DNA from: Stieleria bergensis
GTDB taxonomy: Bacteria > Planctomycetota > Planctomycetia > Pirellulales > Pirellulaceae
Reading direction: 5' to 3'
Length of the DNA stretch: 46,379 nt
Assembly: GCA_007745635.1 (NCBI GenBank)
Contig: CP036272.1
Location: forward strand, 3,599,924 to 3,646,302
Made by a program: the position numbers and the translations under genes. How positions within the stretch are numbered: position 1 is the first letter of the stretch; each line of letters opens with the position of its first letter. Shown here one piece after another: positions 14,755 to 23,760 of this stretch. The notes under the pieces were generated by a model that was not told the origin of the DNA, ran no database searches, and saw only the letters and a program-made list of their open reading frames with translations.

Positions 14755-14824
14755 CGAAAATAGCCAATCACCCTCTATGAGTCAAGCGGTCCCACCCTTA
14801 CAGTGGAAAAGGTTGCTATTTTCG
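14755..14824. repeat. Inverted repeat flanking the intI/cassette divergent promoters
   Basis: CGAAAATAGC (14755-14764) and GCTATTTTCG (14815-14824) are perfect inverted copies 50 bp apart. The left copy contains the -10 (TATTTT, minus strand) of Pc. The right copy puts the same hexamer on the plus strand about 28 bp before the intI start, but no matching -35 is seen there. Confidence 0.65.
14757..14785 (-). promoter_or_regulatory. Candidate Pc promoter for the cassette array
   Basis: On the minus strand TTGACT (14785-14780) and TATTTT (14762-14757) are spaced by exactly 17 bp. They point into the array, about 88 bp from the attI junction. It has the position and direction expected of an integron Pc; strength is not known. 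Confidence 0.6.
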
Positions 14825-14849
14825 ACTCGTGATCTGGGGGGGGAAGGGG

Positions 14850-16235
14850 ATGTCTGCAGAGAGATTTGGTCAGATTCTTGACGTGATGAATCTGAATGAG
14901 ACAGATCGGAGATCTTTTCCGAAGTGGGTTCATTCGTACGCCAGCTTCCACCAGGAGCTGGAGCGATGGTTTGACGCCTCGGAGCTGTTGCCGATGGACA
15001 CTGATCGCGTGATTTCCTTTCTACGATCGCTTCGGGACAGCGGAGTCCCTGCTCGGCGACGCCTCTACGCGGCCCGTGCAATGGAGGTTTACCAGAGCGC
15101 AGTGCTAAGGCATTCGGCAGTGGATTTCCCACGAATTCGCGCAACACTGGACGAGATTGCGCGCCGTGAGGATCTTGACGGCGGGGAGGCCTCCGGCGGC
15201 ACGGCTAAGCCGTTGGAGCAAATGCTAGTTCCTGGAGAGGGAAACGCTGGCAGCATCGACCCAACTGAACCCGAGGTTGTTCAGCGAATGCGGGCTCGAT
15301 TGCGAACGCTTCACCATCCGAGGAGTACAGAGACCGCCTACATTGGCTGGGTCACTCGATTCATCCGTCACCTGGATGACGAGCAACTGGAGCGTTACGG
15401 TGAGCCTGAGATTGGGGAGTTTCTGAGCGATCTTGCGGTGACTCAGATGGTATCAGCGAGCACGCAAAACCAAGCGCTCAGTGCTCTTCTGTTTCTTTAT
15501 ACGAAAGTTTTTTCTCGGAACGTTCAATTCGTTAACTCAGTCCGCGCAAAAGCCGGCGAGTACCGTCCGATTGTCTTGACCAAGAACGAAGTCTCGGAAC
15601 TGTTTCCGTACTTCGGTGGTGTCTATCAAATGATGTTCCTGCTGATGTACGGCAGTGGTTTGCGGCACCGGGAATGCCGTACGCTGCGAGTGAAGGATCT
15701 GTGCTTTGATTCGCGTCAGATCTTGGTTCGCGATGGCAAGGGGCAAAAGGATCGCGTCACGGTACTGCCAGACAGCGCAGTGACCGCGTTGCGTCGTCAG
15801 TTGTCGCGGGTGAAGATGGTACATGAAGGTGACCTAGAAAACGGATTCGGCAGCGTTTACCTGCCTTTTGCGTTGGCCAGAAAGTACCCCAACGCAGCGA
15901 CCAGTTTCGGCTGGCAGTACTTGTTTCCATCGCCGCGCATTTCGAAAGATCCGCGTAGCGGGATGATGCGTCGCCATCATTTACATGAAGGCACATTCCG
16001 AACACACTTTAAGCGAGCTCTGGTTCAGACGGAGATCGTCAAACCCGCCGTGCCTCATACGCTGCGTCATAGTTTTGCGACGCATATGCTGGAAGACGGC
16101 GCGGACATCCGCACGGTGCAGGAGTTACTGGGGCATAAGGACGTCACCACCACACAGATTTACACCCACGTCATGAATCGTCCGGGACTGGCGGTGCACA
16201 GTCCTTCGGATCGACTGGGGCTGTTAAAACATTAG
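14850..16235 (+). CDS. intI: Integron integrase, IntI-type tyrosine recombinase
   Basis: 461 residues from the ATG at 14850, which follows a G-rich tract (GGGGAAGGGG); an in-frame GTG at 14829 adds seven residues. Catalytic residues are R272 ([11 protein letters not shown]), K297 (GKGQKDR), H403 and R406 ([10 protein letters not shown]), H429 ([11 protein letters not shown]) and Y438 (IYTHVMNR). The IntI-only insertion that reads attC bulges is complete at ~351-381 ([28 protein letters not shown]). The core-binding domain has [17 protein letters not shown]. It is longer than the usual ~320-350 residues because of an extra N-terminal region (~1-140) that itself looks helical and SAM-like ([12 protein letters not shown]...VISFLRSL). 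It integrates and excises the cassettes to the left. Confidence 0.98.
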   Translation: MSAERFGQILDVMNLNETDRRSFPKWVHSYASFHQELERWFDASELLPMDTDRVISFLRSLRDSGVPARRRLYAARAMEVYQSAVLRHSAVDFPRIRATLDEIARREDLDGGEASGGTAKPLEQMLVPGEGNAGSIDPTEPEVVQRMRARLRTLHHPRSTETAYIGWVTRFIRHLDDEQLERYGEPEIGEFLSDLAVTQMVSASTQNQALSALLFLYTKVFSRNVQFVNSVRAKAGEYRPIVLTKNEVSELFPYFGGVYQMMFLLMYGSGLRHRECRTLRVKDLCFDSRQILVRDGKGQKDRVTVLPDSAVTALRRQLSRVKMVHEGDLENGFGSVYLPFALARKYPNAATSFGWQYLFPSPRISKDPRSGMMRRHHLHEGTFRTHFKRALVQTEIVKPAVPHTLRHSFATHMLEDGADIRTVQELLGHKDVTTTQIYTHVMNRPGLAVHSPSDRLGLLKH

Positions 16236-16388
16236 CGGTTTGGAATTGCGAGGTTTGTCGGAGGGAACGCGTTTTCACGCGCTGGCCGGCATCTTCGCTG
16301 AACAGCAACGATGTTGCAGCGGGATTGTTGTTTGCCGCGGGTTGGGCAACAATGTTGTTTTCCCTTCGCTAATGAGTCACGTTGCACG

Positions 16389-17900
16389 ATGTCTTCCTTC
16401 GATCAAGATTATCTGTTCGTCTGCGAAACCGCTCGCAAGGCAATGATCTACCAAACCTCTGCCGAGACCCTGGAGTGGGATGAGCGGACAGGAATGCCGC
16501 CGCATGGCGGAGACTATCGAGCACAGCAAGTTGCGGCACTGCGTGGTCATGCTCATCAGCTGCGCACGGGTGCTCGATATGGAGAGGCGCTTGAGCGGCT
16601 GAGCGACCAGACAGCCGGTAGCGTTCTGGAGGCGACGAATGTCCGAGAGCTGCGACGTGATTACCAGCGTGACCAACGCTTACCGCAGGAGCTTGTGGAA
16701 TCGGCGAGCGAGATGATCGTTAAAGGGCAACAGGCCTGGGAGAAGGCTAGGCACGGCAACGATTACGCTGGCTTTGCTCCTGTGTTGAAGCAGATCATTG
16801 CGCTAAAGCAGGACATTGGCGGCCGTTTGGCCGAGGGCACCGATCAATCGCCATACGAGGCCTTGATGGATGAATACGAGCCTGGTGCGAAGACGTCTGA
16901 GCTTGCGCCGGTTTTTGAGAATTTAAAGGGACGCTTAGCGACTTTGATTGGGGAACTGGCCGACGGACCGACGCCAGTCGACGTCAGCCTCCTGAAAGCA
17001 ACCACCGACACGGAGGCACAGAAACGTTTTGTGTCTTCGGTTTGCCAAGCGGTCGGATTCGATTTTCAGCGTGGGCGACTGGACGAAACCAGTCACCCTT
17101 TTTGCACGACACTAGGACCGAGCGATTGCCGCATCCTGAGTCGCTATGAAGCGAATTGGTTTCCGGCAGGAATCTATGCGGGCTTGCACGAAGCAGGCCA
17201 TGGGATGTACGAACAAGGACTGGACCAAATGCAGTTCGCTCTCCCGATGGGCAGTTACGCGTCACTGGGTGTTCATGAGTCTCAATCCAGGCTTTGGGAG
17301 AATCAAGTGGGACGCAGCCGATCGTTCATCACTTGGGTGCTCCCACAAGTCCAAGCGACTTTTCCGAACGTGTTTGGGACCTGTGACGTGGAGACGTTGT
17401 ATCGCTGCGTCAATCACGTGCAGCCTAGTTTGATTCGGGTCGAGGCGGACGAAGCCACCTACAACTTGCACATCGCGATTCGCTTTGAACTTGAGCAGCA
17501 GCTGATCGCAGGAGACGTTTCCGTCGACGATCTGCCAGAGGCTTGGAATGCCCAGTACCAGCAGACGCTGGGGATCATGCCCGACAGTGATGCCAATGGT
17601 GTGCTGCAAGACGTTCACTGGAGCGCAGGACTGATTGGCTATTTTCCAACGTACACGCTGGGCAACTTGATTGCGGCTCAGTTGTTTGATCATGCTCGTG
17701 CAGAGATCACGGGGCTAGATCAGGATATCGAACGCGGCGAATTTTCCGGATTGCTGGGCTGGCTGCAGACGAACGTTCACAGCCATGGCCGACGCTATAG
17801 CAGTTTGGAACTGGTGCGTCAGGTCACCGGCAAAGGACTGAGCAGCGATCACTTGCTGGATCAACTGGAAGGCAAACTGAAGCCAATCTACGGCATCTAG
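16389..17900 (+). CDS. M32-family metallocarboxypeptidase
   Basis: 503 residues from the ATG at 16389 (MSSFDQDYLF); a longer frame runs into non-coding sequence upstream. Family signatures are complete: HEAGHGMYEQGL (zinc ligands H267, H271, catalytic E268), GVHESQSRLWENQVGRS with the third ligand in HES (~296-298), and LIRVEADEATYNLHI. The length matches Taq-type carboxypeptidases of about 500 residues. These cytoplasmic enzymes remove C-terminal residues of broad specificity, except proline, during peptide turnover. It lies 153 bp downstream of intI in the same direction but is a backbone gene. No signal peptide is present. Confidence 0.95.
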   Translation: MSSFDQDYLFVCETARKAMIYQTSAETLEWDERTGMPPHGGDYRAQQVAALRGHAHQLRTGARYGEALERLSDQTAGSVLEATNVRELRRDYQRDQRLPQELVESASEMIVKGQQAWEKARHGNDYAGFAPVLKQIIALKQDIGGRLAEGTDQSPYEALMDEYEPGAKTSELAPVFENLKGRLATLIGELADGPTPVDVSLLKATTDTEAQKRFVSSVCQAVGFDFQRGRLDETSHPFCTTLGPSDCRILSRYEANWFPAGIYAGLHEAGHGMYEQGLDQMQFALPMGSYASLGVHESQSRLWENQVGRSRSFITWVLPQVQATFPNVFGTCDVETLYRCVNHVQPSLIRVEADEATYNLHIAIRFELEQQLIAGDVSVDDLPEAWNAQYQQTLGIMPDSDANGVLQDVHWSAGLIGYFPTYTLGNLIAAQLFDHARAEITGLDQDIERGEFSGLLGWLQTNVHSHGRRYSSLELVRQVTGKGLSSDHLLDQLEGKLKPIYGI

Positions 17901-17961
17901 TTTCACGTCGATAAAGTGACGTGGTCAAGAGCATGCTGCGTGCGCAGTTCGTTGCGCCGCC

Positions 17962-20016
17962 TTAACGGAGCTTCGCTGCTGGTGCGGAGGACAGCGCTCG
18001 TTTATCAGCAAGCCCGTTCGTGTGAGTTTGCTGTTGCGTCGCGTTACGCCCTTGCTTTACGAGCGTTTTTGGCGCGGATACTTGGTGTTGAAGCCCGCTG
18101 TTTGCTTTTGATTCGTCCGCGACATCATCAAAGCGCAAGACGCTCGGGTGCCGCGACTGACGAAATTTCTGAGCGACTCGCTGGCATTCATCCATGCGGC
18201 GGCTCATCGGCCTGCACACTTGGGCGGTCGCCCCAGTGCGTTCGCTCTGCTGCTCGTTGATGGCCTGAGCCTGCTGGGTAGCCTCCTGGGCGCGTGAGCT
18301 CAAGCGAGCACGGACGAATGGTTTCAGCCGAGCTGCCAACATCCAAATTCCGAGCAGCCCGAGAGGCATCAGAACGCTGCCCGTTGCCAACCAGAGTCCT
18401 AGTGCCGCGACCACCCATCCGACCTGTGCCGGCGGCTGATCAACACCGGAGGCACGAATGTAGCATGCGAATCTGCCACGATGCCCCATCCGCGTGGCCG
18501 CGCTGTGCAGGCAGTAGACCCCCAAGCACCACAGGTGGACTCCTGCGCGAACGGGTAATCCGATCAGGCCGATACAATCACAAGCGACTGCAGTTGCAGC
18601 GTATTGGAAACGATGTCGCGGCGAGACCGCCTTGCCCTGCTCTGTCCGCCAAACACAGAAGCTGATCGCGAAGAGTTCCAAGAGCCTTGGCAGGTAAGAA
18701 ACCGTCGCGATCACGAGGGTGAGTTTCAATAATCTGTCCGTGCGAGCTTGGCCCCAACCATCATGCCACAACATGCTGAAGCACGCGCACGCGACCAGCA
18801 ACCACCAGAGGCTTTTGAGTTTGTTTGCTGCATCGAGCAGTAGTAACCAGCGGTCACTCCAGTCGATGCCATCGCAGAACACCATGCCCATGGCTTTGGC
18901 GGCCGAGTGGGTGTTACGGACAGCAGCACCGCGTTGATGATCGGAAGCGAGGCTCCAAATGGGAGCTTCGGTGTGAGTGGGCAGGGCATGGTGGGCTTGA
19001 TCAATGGCTGGTGCGAGCTGTCGTTTCCACCCAGCAAGTCCCATCAATGCGGAGATCGACTGATCATGGATCTCCTGTTGGGGCGAGGCCGTGACGTCGT
19101 CCCAAGGGTATTTGGGCGGTTTACTGTTCTGTAGGAATGCACTGCTGCGAACCACGCATCCATCAAACGAAAGCGGATAGCAATCGGAAAACAAATAGCT
19201 GGTTCCCCACTGTTCGAAAATGGTCGCTGGAGTGTCAACGCCGCCGCACGAGATGGTTGACTTGGTCGACGCCGCAGAGTGATCAGCGGGACCGGCGTCA
19301 CCTGTCCAAGGTTGGCGACACATTGGGAGCCGGGAAAACTGAACGGCGGCAAGTCCTGCATCGCGATCAATTTGGAAGATGGAGTGAACCAGCGTCGTGC
19401 CGCTGATCACGGTTCCGGCATTGAGCGGCACAAAGTAAGGGTACTGTGTTCCTCGCTTGGATGAGAATTCGCGGAGACAGCCCAGTCGGCCGGCTTCGGT
19501 GTCCGTTCGACGCTGATAGAACAACCGGCAAGGACCTGATTCATACTTGGCCTGCAGTTCCATCAAACTGGATTGTTCGGCACCCCATTGATCGGGTTCA
19601 CTGGTGTCACTAAGCACAAAGAAGTCGATCGGTTGCCCAGCCGAGGAGGTTGTCTGGGCGGAGCTTCTGAATGCCGGCAACGCTTGGCAGGTCGATTCAA
19701 TCATCCACTGCACGTTGCTGAGGACGGTTTCCAGATCATGATTGGAAACATAGATCAGGACCGCGGTACGATTATTGGGCACGCCCAGTTCGCGTGCAGA
19801 TTGCTGTCGCTGGCGCTTGGCCCACCACGAATAATCCACACTGGCTTTGACCACCCCGATTAGCGACAACGTCAATTTCCAAACCGCCAACCATCCGACC
19901 AGCAGCAGTGCCAGCACGCCATAGGCCGGAGTTTGAACGACGAGCCCCAGAACATCTGCGATCTGCGCAGATGCCGATTGAAAGCTAACAATCGGTCCGG
20001 TGGGTTCAAAATTCAT
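17962..20016 (-). CDS. OpgH-like membrane protein lacking glycosyltransferase motifs
   Basis: 684 residues. A TM segment (~32-56) is followed by a GT2-like domain that aligns by eye with glucan glucosyltransferase OpgH/MdoH: RTAVLIYVSNHDLETVL, DFFVLSDTSEPDQWGAEQ, RLFYQRR...LREFSSKRGTQYPYFVPLNAG, SGTTLV. Key residues are gone: OpgH LDADS reads LNAGT (198-202), CNED reads SNHD, RKxGN reads GRLGC, and the YWGHNAIIR block reads LSFDGCVVR. Three or four TM helices follow (~395-575), then a long polar Q/S-rich tail. It is probably a non-catalytic relative, perhaps regulating or scaffolding periplasmic-glucan synthesis. It is convergent with the M32 gene. Confidence 0.7.
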   Translation of the reverse strand: MNFEPTGPIVSFQSASAQIADVLGLVVQTPAYGVLALLLVGWLAVWKLTLSLIGVVKASVDYSWWAKRQRQQSARELGVPNNRTAVLIYVSNHDLETVLSNVQWMIESTCQALPAFRSSAQTTSSAGQPIDFFVLSDTSEPDQWGAEQSSLMELQAKYESGPCRLFYQRRTDTEAGRLGCLREFSSKRGTQYPYFVPLNAGTVISGTTLVHSIFQIDRDAGLAAVQFSRLPMCRQPWTGDAGPADHSAASTKSTISCGGVDTPATIFEQWGTSYLFSDCYPLSFDGCVVRSSAFLQNSKPPKYPWDDVTASPQQEIHDQSISALMGLAGWKRQLAPAIDQAHHALPTHTEAPIWSLASDHQRGAAVRNTHSAAKAMGMVFCDGIDWSDRWLLLLDAANKLKSLWWLLVACACFSMLWHDGWGQARTDRLLKLTLVIATVSYLPRLLELFAISFCVWRTEQGKAVSPRHRFQYAATAVACDCIGLIGLPVRAGVHLWCLGVYCLHSAATRMGHRGRFACYIRASGVDQPPAQVGWVVAALGLWLATGSVLMPLGLLGIWMLAARLKPFVRARLSSRAQEATQQAQAINEQQSERTGATAQVCRPMSRRMDECQRVAQKFRQSRHPSVLRFDDVADESKANSGLQHQVSAPKTLVKQGRNATQQQTHTNGLADKRALSSAPAAKLR

Positions 20017-20154
20017 TCGCTCAACAGTCTGTCGCTAAGGGGTTCCAGACGGGCGGGCAAAGAAACCGTCCGAACATGTGTATCCATCGTTCCCAGACGG
20101 CGTCTTTGAGCTGCAATGCGGACAGCTGTTTCGGCGTGGACTGCGAAGCGACAT

Positions 20155-20376
20155 TCACTCGCTAAGCAGGCGACGACAGAACTCTGAATACCATTGCAAT
20201 CGAGACGACGTCACGTGCAATTGGGACGACGTCACGTGGTCTGTTTGATTCGTGTCGGCATGACTGGGTTCAGCGATCCCGTCGGGCATCTGTATTGGGC
20301 CAGCGGATTGATCGGGCGCAACAGGCGTCCGCTGACGTCGCTTTGCCGTTTGCCTTGGCTTTGCTTGATTCGTCAT
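20155..20376 (-). CDS. Possible small hydrophilic protein upstream of the OpgH-like gene
   Basis: 73 residues with a basic N-terminus (TNQAKPRQTAKRRQR) and a duplicated heptad HVTSSQL/HVTSSRL, produced by the in-frame 21-bp repeat GACGACGTCACGTG at 20204-20217 and 20225-20238. Its TGA overlaps a GTG that opens a 45-codon frame (MNVASQSTPKQL...) ending in TGA five bases before the OpgH-like start. This could be a translationally coupled string or remnants of a longer N-terminal region. No family is recognised. Confidence 0.35.
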   Translation of the reverse strand: MTNQAKPRQTAKRRQRTPVAPDQSAGPIQMPDGIAEPSHADTNQTDHVTSSQLHVTSSRLQWYSEFCRRLLSE

Positions 20377-20677
20377 CGGCTTGAGTCGTCATCGTGTTTG
20401 ATTGGAACGTGCGAGCCACTGCCGTCCGGGCAGACAATTTGCATCCATGTCTATAGATAGCTTGCGAAGTGTTCCCAGAGGCGGTTGTGGGGGAGAATCC
20501 CGAGCAGATGGCGTGAGGGAGTTGCCTCGCCGGCGTAGACGCAGGCGGTTGGAAAGCGGGACGCGGGGGAGGGGTGGGGGGTAAGTGCGGAGCGTACGAA
20601 GAGAGGGCGCTGGTACGTGTAAGTGCGGTGCGTGCGAAGAAAAGGCACTAGATCGGGGACAGGTCCGGGGGGGAGCC
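20377..20677. other. Intergenic stretch with a 29-bp imperfect direct repeat
   Basis: No convincing gene. A purine-rich tract near 20560-20582 is followed by two imperfect copies of GTAAGTGCGGNGCGTNCGAA (about 20581-20609 and 20620-20648), just downstream of the rlmN stop in its reading direction. No clear terminator hairpin. Confidence 0.5.
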
Positions 20678-21781
20678 TTATCCGCCAGCGTTTAACTTTT
20701 CACGGTTGCGGCGTAGCTGTCCGCAGGCTGCGTCGATCTCGTCGCCTTTGCGCTGGCGAAACTTGACGTTGATGCCGCCGGTTTCGAGCGTCTTCCGGAA
20801 ACGGGCAATGGACTGTTTGGTCGGTGTCTCGTAGGGTAACCCTTCGACGGGATTGTAGGGGATCACATTGAGCAACACATTCCGCTTGGACAACAGATGC
20901 ACCAATTGCTTGGCGTGTTCTGGCTGATCATTAATGCCTCCTAACAACACATACTCAAAGGTCAATCGTCGACCGTTGGCAGCGAAGTAACGATCGGCGG
21001 CTTCAAGGACAGCGTTGATCCCGATTTTTTTGTTCACGGGGACCAATTGTGAACGCAATTCCTCATTGGGTGCATGCAGACTGACGGCCAAATTATAAGG
21101 CATTCCATTGTTGGCCAAACGATCGATGGCAGGGGGCAACCCCACGGTGCTGATCGTGATCCGCCGCGGGCTGATTCCCAAACCATCGGCGCTGCTGGCG
21201 ATCTGCAACGAGCCAAGCACTTTGTCCAAGTTGGCGAGCGGTTCGCCCATGCCCATCATGACAATGTGGCTCAGTCGTTCGCCGTCAACCAAACGGTCCT
21301 GCAATCGCAGCATCTGTTCCACGATCTCTCCCTGAGTCAAGTTGCGATCAACGCCATCGAGTCCACTGGCACAGAACACACAGCCCATGGCACAACCGAC
21401 TTGGCTGCTGACACAAATGCTGCGGCGATTCCCGTCCCGCAGGAGTACACATTCGACTTGTCCGCCATCGGCGAGGCCGACCAGCAATTTGTCGGTCCCA
21501 TCCCGGCTGGTTTGGAGGCTACTCTCGTGGGAGCGATAGATGTCAAAGTGTTCCGCTAACTTGGAACGCAGGCCCTTGGCCAAATCACTCATTCGATCAA
21601 ACTCGCGCGTACGTTTCTGGTAGACCCAGTGAAAGATCTGCTTGGCGCGAAACTTGGGCTCGTCATGATCAACCAACCACTGTTGCAAGTCAGCGAAGGT
21701 CAAATTCAGCAGGTGTAACTTGCCAGAATCCGAGCCGGTGGCATTGGCGATCTGTGATTCGGAGACAGTGGGTAGACTCAC
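20678..21781 (-). CDS. rlmN: 23S rRNA/tRNA adenine C2-methyltransferase RlmN
   Basis: 367 residues, usual length. The radical-SAM cluster motif CAMGCVFC (C130, C134, C137) is followed by GMGEPLANLD and the conserved SxVGLPPAIDRL/AVSLHAPNEELR blocks. The second catalytic cysteine is in DEIDAACGQL (C353). The N-terminal helical domain (KFRAKQIFHWVYQKR) is typical. It methylates A2503 of 23S rRNA and A37 of some tRNAs, affecting decoding fidelity and sensitivity to peptidyl-transferase drugs. It is divergent from the M20 peptidase across 187 bp. Confidence 0.97.
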   Translation of the reverse strand: MSLPTVSESQIANATGSDSGKLHLLNLTFADLQQWLVDHDEPKFRAKQIFHWVYQKRTREFDRMSDLAKGLRSKLAEHFDIYRSHESSLQTSRDGTDKLLVGLADGGQVECVLLRDGNRRSICVSSQVGCAMGCVFCASGLDGVDRNLTQGEIVEQMLRLQDRLVDGERLSHIVMMGMGEPLANLDKVLGSLQIASSADGLGISPRRITISTVGLPPAIDRLANNGMPYNLAVSLHAPNEELRSQLVPVNKKIGINAVLEAADRYFAANGRRLTFEYVLLGGINDQPEHAKQLVHLLSKRNVLLNVIPYNPVEGLPYETPTKQSIARFRKTLETGGINVKFRQRKGDEIDAACGQLRRNREKLNAGG

Positions 21782-21968
21782 GTTTCAGTGTTCCTAAAAC
21801 AGGCGATAGCCAAATGAACTGACGGAAGCGACAACAGGGCGACCGGGGACGGCCGGCGGTGAAAGTGGACAGGCCACCTTTCTTGAACCGTGTCGATGGG
21901 ATAGCTTATGAGCAGGTTATTTCTTCGGCCCAAGAGCCTCATCCCCGTTAAATCAGTGTACCCCAGTC

Positions 21969-23180
21969 ATGCCGCAAACCGAAGTCGATACCACCGAAGC
22001 GTTGCAACGATATCTGCAATTGACCGCGATTCCGGGCGGCAGTGGCGATGAAAAAGCCGTTGCCGATGAAATTGTTCGGCTGCTGGTCAGCGCAGGCGTG
22101 GATCCGTCGGCGATTCGGTTTGACAAGGCACATGAAAAGACCCGCATCAAGGGGAACTGTGGCAACTTGATCGTCGACTTACCGGGCACAACGAATGGGC
22201 CGCGAACGCTGCTTTCGGCTCATATGGACACGGTGCCAATTTGTATCGGCTGCGTGCCGGAAGTTTCCGGGGCACGGGTCAACAGCCAGTCGGGCGTCGG
22301 GCTTGGGGCGGATGATCGCAGTGGCTGTGCGGTGGTCCTTACGGCAGCGATCGAGCGGATCAATTTCGCCAAAGCCAACCCGGATCAAACGCTCCATCCG
22401 GCGACGTTGTTGTTCACGATTCAGGAAGAAGTTGGTTTGGAAGGCGCTCGGCACTTGGATCCGTCGGTGGTGGGCAACATCGATCAGGCGTTTAACTTTG
22501 ACGGCGGTTCGCTGGACAAGGTCACCACGGGTGCGGTCGGTGGTGAACGCATTGAGATTGAACTTTGTGGCACGCCGGCACACGCAGGCGTTGCACCTCA
22601 AGAGGGCTGCAGTGCGATTGTCATGGCTGGGAAAGCCATCGCCACCTTGGAAGCCGAAGGCTGGTTGGGATTGGTGGACAAATCCCAGACGCTGGGGCAG
22701 AACGCGGTGGGCACAGCCAATGTCGGTGTGATTAAAGGTGGTGAAGCGACGAATGTGATCACGCCAGCGGTTACATTGCGTGCGGAGGCTCGTAGTCACA
22801 ACGCCGACTTTCGAACCCAGATCGTTGCCAAAATGAAAGCGGCTTTCGAGTCTGCGGCGGCGTCGACATGCACCGCCGATGGAACGTCGGGGTCCTGCGA
22901 GTTCTCATCGCACGTTGACTATGAGGCCTTTCGGCTTGCTGATGATGATTCATCCGTTAGCGCATTGGAGACCGCTTTGGCGTCGATCGGTCGTGAATCG
23001 TTTCGTGAAGTTGCCAACGGCGGCCTGGACGCCAACTGGTTGAACCTTCACGGCATTCCAGCAGTGACGGTGGGCTGCGGGCAAATGAACATTCATACCG
23101 CTGACGAACAATTAGACATCGATGTCTATCATGACGCGTGTCGTGTCGCGACTTTACTGATCACTTCCACGGCATCGTAG
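21969..23180 (+). CDS. M20-family metallopeptidase, peptidase T-like
   Basis: 403 residues. Di-zinc motifs are all present: LLSAHMDTVP (H85, D87), GLGADDRSG (bridging D115), QEEVGLEGA (E153 base and E154), the FDGG segment with the lid domain starting at VGGERIEIELCGTPAHAG, and a final GCGQMNIHT histidine. The order fits the PepT/PepD-like branch of cytoplasmic exopeptidases that trim di- or tripeptides. No signal peptide. It is followed at 76 bp by a small [2Fe-2S] protein in the same direction. Confidence 0.92.
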   Translation: MPQTEVDTTEALQRYLQLTAIPGGSGDEKAVADEIVRLLVSAGVDPSAIRFDKAHEKTRIKGNCGNLIVDLPGTTNGPRTLLSAHMDTVPICIGCVPEVSGARVNSQSGVGLGADDRSGCAVVLTAAIERINFAKANPDQTLHPATLLFTIQEEVGLEGARHLDPSVVGNIDQAFNFDGGSLDKVTTGAVGGERIEIELCGTPAHAGVAPQEGCSAIVMAGKAIATLEAEGWLGLVDKSQTLGQNAVGTANVGVIKGGEATNVITPAVTLRAEARSHNADFRTQIVAKMKAAFESAAASTCTADGTSGSCEFSSHVDYEAFRLADDDSSVSALETALASIGRESFREVANGGLDANWLNLHGIPAVTVGCGQMNIHTADEQLDIDVYHDACRVATLLITSTAS

Positions 23181-23256
23181 ACGAATCGCAGGGCGCGCTG
23201 GCCGTGTTCGCCGCCGCATTGAGCGTAATCGATTTCATTCCCCAGCGGCTATTCAG

Positions 23257-23520
23257 ATGGATGACGATCAACCGGTTTGCCTGTGCTTTCGGGTCTCTAA
23301 ACGCAAAGTGATTCAGTTCATCAAGATGCGTCGGCCCCAAGCCGTGTCACAATTGGCGGAGTGCTTTGGGGCTGGAACGGGCTGTGGCTGGTGCCGTCCC
23401 TATCTTCAACGGCTGTACGAAGCCAATCAACCAGAATCCGTGGACCTGCCGGATTTGCAACAGTACAGCCAGCAGCGCGAGGCGTACCGAAAAGAACGTG
23501 ATCCGTCGGGGGAAGGCTGA
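23257..23520 (+). CDS. BFD-like [2Fe-2S]-binding protein
   Basis: 87 residues. Four cysteines in the BFD arrangement CxC...CxxC (C8, C10, C43, C46; VCLCFRVSK...FGAGTGCGWC) form the [2Fe-2S] site of the bacterioferritin-associated ferredoxin-like fold. BFD mobilises iron from bacterioferritin, while related domains occur as electron carriers. The polar C-terminal tail of about 35 residues is extra. It may be cotranscribed with the upstream peptidase; no bacterioferritin gene is nearby, so the partner is unknown. Confidence 0.85.
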   Translation: MDDDQPVCLCFRVSKRKVIQFIKMRRPQAVSQLAECFGAGTGCGWCRPYLQRLYEANQPESVDLPDLQQYSQQREAYRKERDPSGEG

Positions 23521-23760
23521 CAGGCGGGCGAAGGCTGGAATGAGTTCGTGGTCGGCTGCGTTGTGCTTGTCCGCAGCATGTCTCCGGCATTTGACCTGGC
23601 TTTGCCGTGGCTACTGGCTCGAACCGACAGAGAATCTTGTTCCCAGCGACCGGGAACGGTTGGTGCAGAACCTCAGGGCGACGAATTGGATTAGAATAGC
23701 GTCAGCATTTTCGTCTCTTCCTTGAAGAGCTGTTCACTGATCCCTGTTTGAATTCCCGCC

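Larger units (their letters stand above)
14661..14849 (-). promoter_or_regulatory. attI: attI recombination site and intI/cassette control region
   Basis: The attI-cassette 1 junction is CCAACGAAC (14661-14669; GTTCGTTGG on the minus strand, cut G^TT). Between it and intI lie an 18-bp perfect palindrome (14721-14738), a 10-bp inverted repeat (14755-14764/14815-14824), the Pc candidate and a G-rich tract abutting the intI start. No LexA-like box is evident. The exact extent of attI cannot be fixed by eye. Confidence 0.75.
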
